7,942 nucleotides of DNA from assembly GCA_944358685.1 (NCBI GenBank), contig CALVRQ010000032.1:1-7942 (forward strand), in the 5' to 3' direction. The translations under genes were made by a program, and so were the position numbers. This DNA is from an uncultured Bacilli bacterium (GTDB taxonomy: Bacteria; Bacillota_I; Bacilli_A; RF39; UBA660). How positions within the stretch are numbered: position 1 is the first letter of the stretch; each line of letters opens with the position of its first letter. Below, in pieces: positions 5,484-7,942 of the stretch. The notes beneath the pieces were generated by a model. The model saw only the letters and a program-made list of their open reading frames with translations. It searched no databases and was not told the DNA's origin.

Positions 5484-6359
5484 ATGTCAAAAGTTTATTT
5501 TACAAAAGAAATTACTAAAGAAAGTCTAATTAAAATCTATGAAAAATTAGGCGTAAATCTAAAAGGTAATGTAGCAGTTAAATTACACTCTGGTGAAAAA
5601 GGTAATCAAAACTACCTAAGACCAGAATTTGTAAAACCATTAGTAGAACATGTAAATGGTACAGTAGTTGAATGTAATACAGCTTATGAAGGAGCTAGAA
5701 ACTCTACAGAAAAACATAAACAGTTAATTAAAGAACACGAATGGGATAAATATTTCAAATTTGATTTATTAGATGAAGAAGGACCAGATTTAGAATTAGA
5801 TGTTCCGAATGGAAAAATCTTAAAGAAAAACTATGTTGGTAAAGATTTAGTAAACTATGATTCAATGTTAGTTCTATCTCACTTTAAAGGTCATGCCATG
5901 GGTGGATATGGTGGAGCTTTAAAACAACTTTCAATCGGTTGTGCATCTTCTGCCGGTAAAACTTTAATCCATACAGCAGGTGCTACTAACGATCAAACAA
6001 AACTTTGGGATAACCTTCCGGAGCAAGATCGATTCCTAGAAGCTATGGCCGATGCAGCTGAAAGTGTTGTAAATCATTTCAAAAATAATATTGTTTATAT
6101 AAATGTCATGAAAAATTTATCAGTAGATTGTGACTGTGACGGTAATGCATCAGCTCCTTGTATGGGGGACATCGGAGTACTTGCTAGTACTGATCCAATT
6201 GCCGCTGACCAAGCTTGTCTAGATTTAGTTTATAATTCTACTGATCCAGGTAAAGATAAATTAATCGAAAGAATTGAATCAAGACACGGTGTTCATACTA
6301 TTGAAGCCGCAGCTGAATTAGGCTTTGGTGAAAGAGAGTACGAATTAATCGAATTTTAA
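5484..6359 (+). CDS. DUF362 domain protein (predicted Fe-S centre protein)
   Basis: This 291-residue cytoplasmic protein belongs to the DUF362 family of uncharacterised, probably iron-sulfur-binding proteins. Family marks are VAVKLHSGEKG at 30-40, a VVECNTAYEG segment at 61-70 and HFKGHAMGGYGGALKQLSIG at 133-152, followed by CASSAGK. A cysteine cluster, SVDCDCDGNASAPCMGD, has Cys216, Cys218 and Cys226. GVLASTDPIAADQACLDLVY and IESRHGVHTIEAA follow near the end. Many DUF362 proteins carry an inserted 2x[4Fe-4S] ferredoxin domain; none is present here, so any cluster must use Cys64, Cys153 and the 216/218/226 group. There is no signal peptide or membrane segment. The start is secure: AAGGAGG lies 8 nt upstream. 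It is transcribed alone from its own promoter to its own terminator. The reaction is unknown; the family assignment is strong. Confidence 0.85.
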   Translation: MSKVYFTKEITKESLIKIYEKLGVNLKGNVAVKLHSGEKGNQNYLRPEFVKPLVEHVNGTVVECNTAYEGARNSTEKHKQLIKEHEWDKYFKFDLLDEEGPDLELDVPNGKILKKNYVGKDLVNYDSMLVLSHFKGHAMGGYGGALKQLSIGCASSAGKTLIHTAGATNDQTKLWDNLPEQDRFLEAMADAAESVVNHFKNNIVYINVMKNLSVDCDCDGNASAPCMGDIGVLASTDPIAADQACLDLVYNSTDPGKDKLIERIESRHGVHTIEAAAELGFGEREYELIEF

Positions 6360-6385
6360 AAAGCGAATGTTGAGTTCGCTTTTTT
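6358..6385. terminator. Bidirectional intrinsic terminator between the DUF362 gene and the XRE regulator
   Basis: AAAAAGCGAA (6358-6367) pairs with TTCGCTTTTT (6375-6384) around a 7-nt loop, with T-runs for both directions. It overlaps the DUF362 gene stop codon and lies just past the end of the convergent regulator gene. The stem is almost the same as that of the terminator at 3903-3932. Confidence 0.88.
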
Positions 6386-6397
6386 CTTTACAAAAAT

Positions 6398-6823
6398 TTA
6401 TCTTAAAAATTCATCCATTGATATTTTGTGATTTTTACAAATTGTATATAAAGTAAGTGTCGTAATTAAATTCATCCCAATTTCATAATGACAGTAAGTA
6501 GCCCGTGAAATACCACATTCATCGGCTATTTTCTGCTGAGATAATCCAAGTGTTTTCCTTAAAACCTTTAATTTTTCTCCAACAATCTTTTTATCAAGTT
6601 TTATTTTATCCGAATAATTTTTATTGTTTTTATCTAACCCCAAAATAAAATCTAGAGAAAATCCATATAAATTAGAAAACTTAACTAACTTTTTTAATGG
6701 CATAACACTATAACCATTTTCCCAGTTAGACATAGTTGCTTTTTGCACACCAAAAACATATCCTAATTCAGTTTGCGTCATTTCTAGTTCTTCGCGGCAT
6801 CTTTTTAAATTATTATCTATCAT
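6398..6823 (-). CDS. Transcriptional regulator with two XRE-type helix-turn-helix domains
   Basis: This 141-residue DNA-binding protein has two Cro/C1-type HTH domains in one chain. The first is about 5-63, with MTQTELGYVFGVQKATMSNWE at 15-35 and FSLDFILGL at 55-63. The second is about 80-141, with LSQQKIADECGISRATYCHY at 94-113 and ISMDEFLR at the end. A charged lysine/asparagine linker (64-79) joins them. There is no ligand, peptidase or membrane domain. ATG 6823 is chosen because AGGTGA (6833-6828) precedes it by 4 nt. An open extension to 6880 would cross that site and has no site of its own. It diverges from an exported-protein gene with 102 nt between starts, so it probably controls that gene, itself or both. 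The effector and targets are unknown. Confidence 0.85.
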   Translation of the reverse strand: MIDNNLKRCREELEMTQTELGYVFGVQKATMSNWENGYSVMPLKKLVKFSNLYGFSLDFILGLDKNNKNYSDKIKLDKKIVGEKLKVLRKTLGLSQQKIADECGISRATYCHYEIGMNLITTLTLYTICKNHKISMDEFLR

Positions 6824-6827
6824 AAAA

Positions 6828-6833
6828 TCACCT
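6828..6833 (-). promoter_or_regulatory. Ribosome binding site of the XRE regulator
   Basis: On the minus strand, AGGTGA precedes ATG 6823 by 4 nt (TTTT). It is the reason for rejecting the longer open frame that reaches 6880. Confidence 0.7.
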
Positions 6834-6872
6834 AGATAAATTTTCCCATTAAAAAAGAAATTGTTATCAAAA

Positions 6873-6887
6873 GTATGCAATATATAC
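6873..6887. promoter_or_regulatory. Candidate operator between the regulator and the exported-protein gene
   Basis: GTATGCAATATATAC is an imperfect inverted repeat: GTAT and ATAC ends, 5 of 7 pairs matching about a central base. It lies where the -35 of the plus-strand promoter should be. Its position between an HTH regulator and its divergent neighbour fits an operator. This is inference from layout and symmetry only. Confidence 0.3.
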
Positions 6888-6894
6888 CAAAATG

Positions 6895-6903
6895 TGATAT
6901 AAT
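6895..6903 (+). promoter_or_regulatory. Extended -10 promoter of the exported-protein gene
   Basis: TGATATAAT contains a perfect -10 (6898-6903) with the TG of an extended -10. No good -35 is found at the right distance; ATGCAA at 6875-6880 is the 17-nt-spaced hexamer. The strong ribosome binding site AGGGAGGTG follows at 6912-6920, so the leader is very short. A weak -35 overlapped by a possible operator suggests a regulated promoter. Confidence 0.6.
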
Positions 6904-6925
6904 CAAATCATAGGGAGGTGTAGTT

Positions 6926-7831
6926 ATGCGAAGAAGATTAACTAGAAGACAAAAAAATAAAAGAAACAAACAAATAATTATGGTTTCGACTATATGTTTA
7001 TTGATTGTAATGGGAGTAGGATATGCGGCCTTTCAAACAAATTTAAGTATAATAGCCAAAGGAAATATAAAAGAGAAAAAAGCTGCTGATATGTTAAGAG
7101 AATTATGCACTACTGAAAGTGGAGATGGATTATATATTGATATTTATGAAGATGGTAAATGTACATATAAAGGTGTAAACCCCAATAACTATATAAACTT
7201 TAACAATGAAACATGGCGAATTATATCGGTAGAAAACGATAAAACAATCAAAATAATTAAACAGAGTAGAATTGGTTCCTATAAATGGGACAGTTCAAAT
7301 TCAAATAATTGGGACAGGCCTTCAGATATAAAAACATATTTAAACGGAGAGTACTTAGCAACAATGACTACTAATCAAGATAAAATAGTATCACATACAT
7401 GGAACATAGGACCAGTAATAAACGAAAATAACAATTTAATAGATCAAATAAATGGTGAAAACAAAGTACAATCACAGTTGGCATACATTGGCTTAATTAC
7501 GGTTAGTGAATATTTAAGAGCTAATAGTAATATAGAGCAGTGTGAAAATTTTGCTTTAAATAATACCAACCATAATATTTGTATGACTACTAATTGGATA
7601 TTTAACGAAGATAATATTGGTTATATGGAAACGATTACACCTGTATATAATAGTTCCAATTTAATTTATTTAGTTGATTTAAAAGGCCCTAGTTCAAGTA
7701 TGCAAAGTAATATTCCTCTAACTGGTCCCACTAATATGTCACAAGGCATATATCCTGTTCTCTATCTCTCATCAGATATTACATTATCTGGAACAGGTAC
7801 ACAGCAAGACCCATACATTATCACAAATTAA
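6926..7831 (+). CDS. Exported or membrane-anchored surface protein, DUF6273-like, function unknown
   Basis: This 301-residue protein has a very basic N-terminus (MRRRLTRRQKNKRNKQ). A hydrophobic segment at about 17-35 ends in GVGYAAFQTNLSI, like the signal region of TasA/camelysin-type exported proteins. It lacks a lipobox or a twin-arginine motif. The outer part, about 55-301, resembles a family common in uncultured gut Firmicutes: NYINFNNETWRIISVENDK at 88-106, IKTYLNGEYLATM at 135-147, a lone TWNIG at 158-162, LAYIGLITVSEYLRAN at 185-200 and a YPVLYLSSDITLSGTGT ending. The WRI, YLN, AYIGL and YPVLYL landmarks recall DUF6273, but this is memory, not a search. Cysteines 61, 79, 206 and 219 could form disulfides outside the cell. 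The start is set by AGGGAGGTG, 5 nt upstream. It is monocistronic, with its own promoter and terminator, and divergent from a two-HTH regulator. Confidence 0.8.
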   Translation: MRRRLTRRQKNKRNKQIIMVSTICLLIVMGVGYAAFQTNLSIIAKGNIKEKKAADMLRELCTTESGDGLYIDIYEDGKCTYKGVNPNNYINFNNETWRIISVENDKTIKIIKQSRIGSYKWDSSNSNNWDRPSDIKTYLNGEYLATMTTNQDKIVSHTWNIGPVINENNNLIDQINGENKVQSQLAYIGLITVSEYLRANSNIEQCENFALNNTNHNICMTTNWIFNEDNIGYMETITPVYNSSNLIYLVDLKGPSSSMQSNIPLTGPTNMSQGIYPVLYLSSDITLSGTGTQQDPYIITN

Positions 7832-7855
7832 CAAGCTTCTCAAAAGCTTGTTTTT
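7830..7855 (+). terminator. Intrinsic terminator of the exported-protein gene
   Basis: AACAAGCTT (7830-7838) pairs with AAGCTTGTT (7844-7852) around a 5-nt loop and runs into TTT. The first arm overlaps the stop codon, as in the other two terminators of the window. Confidence 0.85.
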
Positions 7856-7889
7856 AAGTGAATAATATAATTTGATGATGAAGTTACTT

Positions 7890-7916
7890 TTGTTCAACAA
7901 TGTTTAATGATATAAT
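7890..7916 (+). promoter_or_regulatory. Candidate promoter for a gene beyond the window end
   Basis: A perfect -10 TATAAT (7911-7916) has an extended TG (7908-7909), giving the same TGATATAAT as the promoter at 6895-6903. The upstream TTGTTC (7890-7895) is only 15 nt away and poor as a -35; it lies in a perfect 11-bp palindrome, TTGTTCAACAA (7890-7900). TAGAT-ATAA-ATCTA (7922-7935), another inverted repeat, falls at the expected start point. The remaining 26 bases hold no gene start. Confidence 0.5.
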
Positions 7917-7942
7917 GAATATAGATATAAATCTAAATTCGA

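Noticed and set aside
6824..6880. N-terminal extension of the XRE regulator to 6880
   Set aside because: It would run through the AGGTGA site and into the promoter and operator region of the divergent gene, and does not belong to the HTH fold.
6926..6973. Twin-arginine signal (several RR pairs at the exported protein's start)
   Set aside because: The arginine pairs are not followed by the x-F/L-L-K pattern, and the distance to the hydrophobic stretch and its sequence fit a general secretion signal or anchor better.

Overview
The window is a strongly AT-rich, densely packed piece of a low-GC Gram-positive chromosome (Bacillota). It uses the standard bacterial code: Trp is TGG and TGA is a stop. 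Ribosome binding sites are of the GGAGG/GGTGA type. MurE carries the DNPR signature of meso-diaminopimelate peptidoglycan, so the cell is walled. The gene set (RbgA, Mini-III, RlmB, a SigH-type sigma factor, and an exported protein with a GYAAFQTN signal region) is typical of uncultured gut-type Bacilli/Clostridia. The exact lineage is inference.

Block 1 (1-3119, + strand). The tail of a RhuM-family protein runs 11 nt into rbgA. Then rbgA, a nucleotidyltransferase/Mini-ribonuclease III fusion, rlmB and a sigH-like gene follow with overlaps or a 1-nt gap. The first three intact genes all act on maturation of the 50S subunit and 23S rRNA, so this looks like a 50S-biogenesis operon with a sigma factor translationally coupled at its end. 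It resembles the Bacillus cysS-mrnC-rlmB-yacP-sigH block, but with rbgA in place of cysS, yacP absent, and an extra domain fused onto Mini-III. That fusion is the most unusual thing in the window.

Block 2 (3116-3932, + strand). A promoter-like sequence overlaps the sigma factor stop codon. Two small membrane proteins follow, DUF4234-like and DUF2752-like, ending in a hairpin terminator shared with the convergent murE.

Block 3 (3919-6385). murE on the minus strand and a DUF362 protein on the plus strand diverge from a 194-bp control region. Promoter-like sequences and small inverted repeats lie there. The DUF362 gene ends in a second bidirectional terminator whose stem is nearly the same as the first.

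Block 4 (6398-7942). A regulator with two XRE-type helix-turn-helix domains (minus strand) diverges from a gene for a signal-bearing exported protein. The exported-protein gene has an extended -10 promoter, a possible operator and its own terminator. The window ends in a further promoter-like region for a gene lying outside. No tRNA, rRNA, CRISPR array, insertion sequence or gene-free stretch longer than 300 bases was seen.
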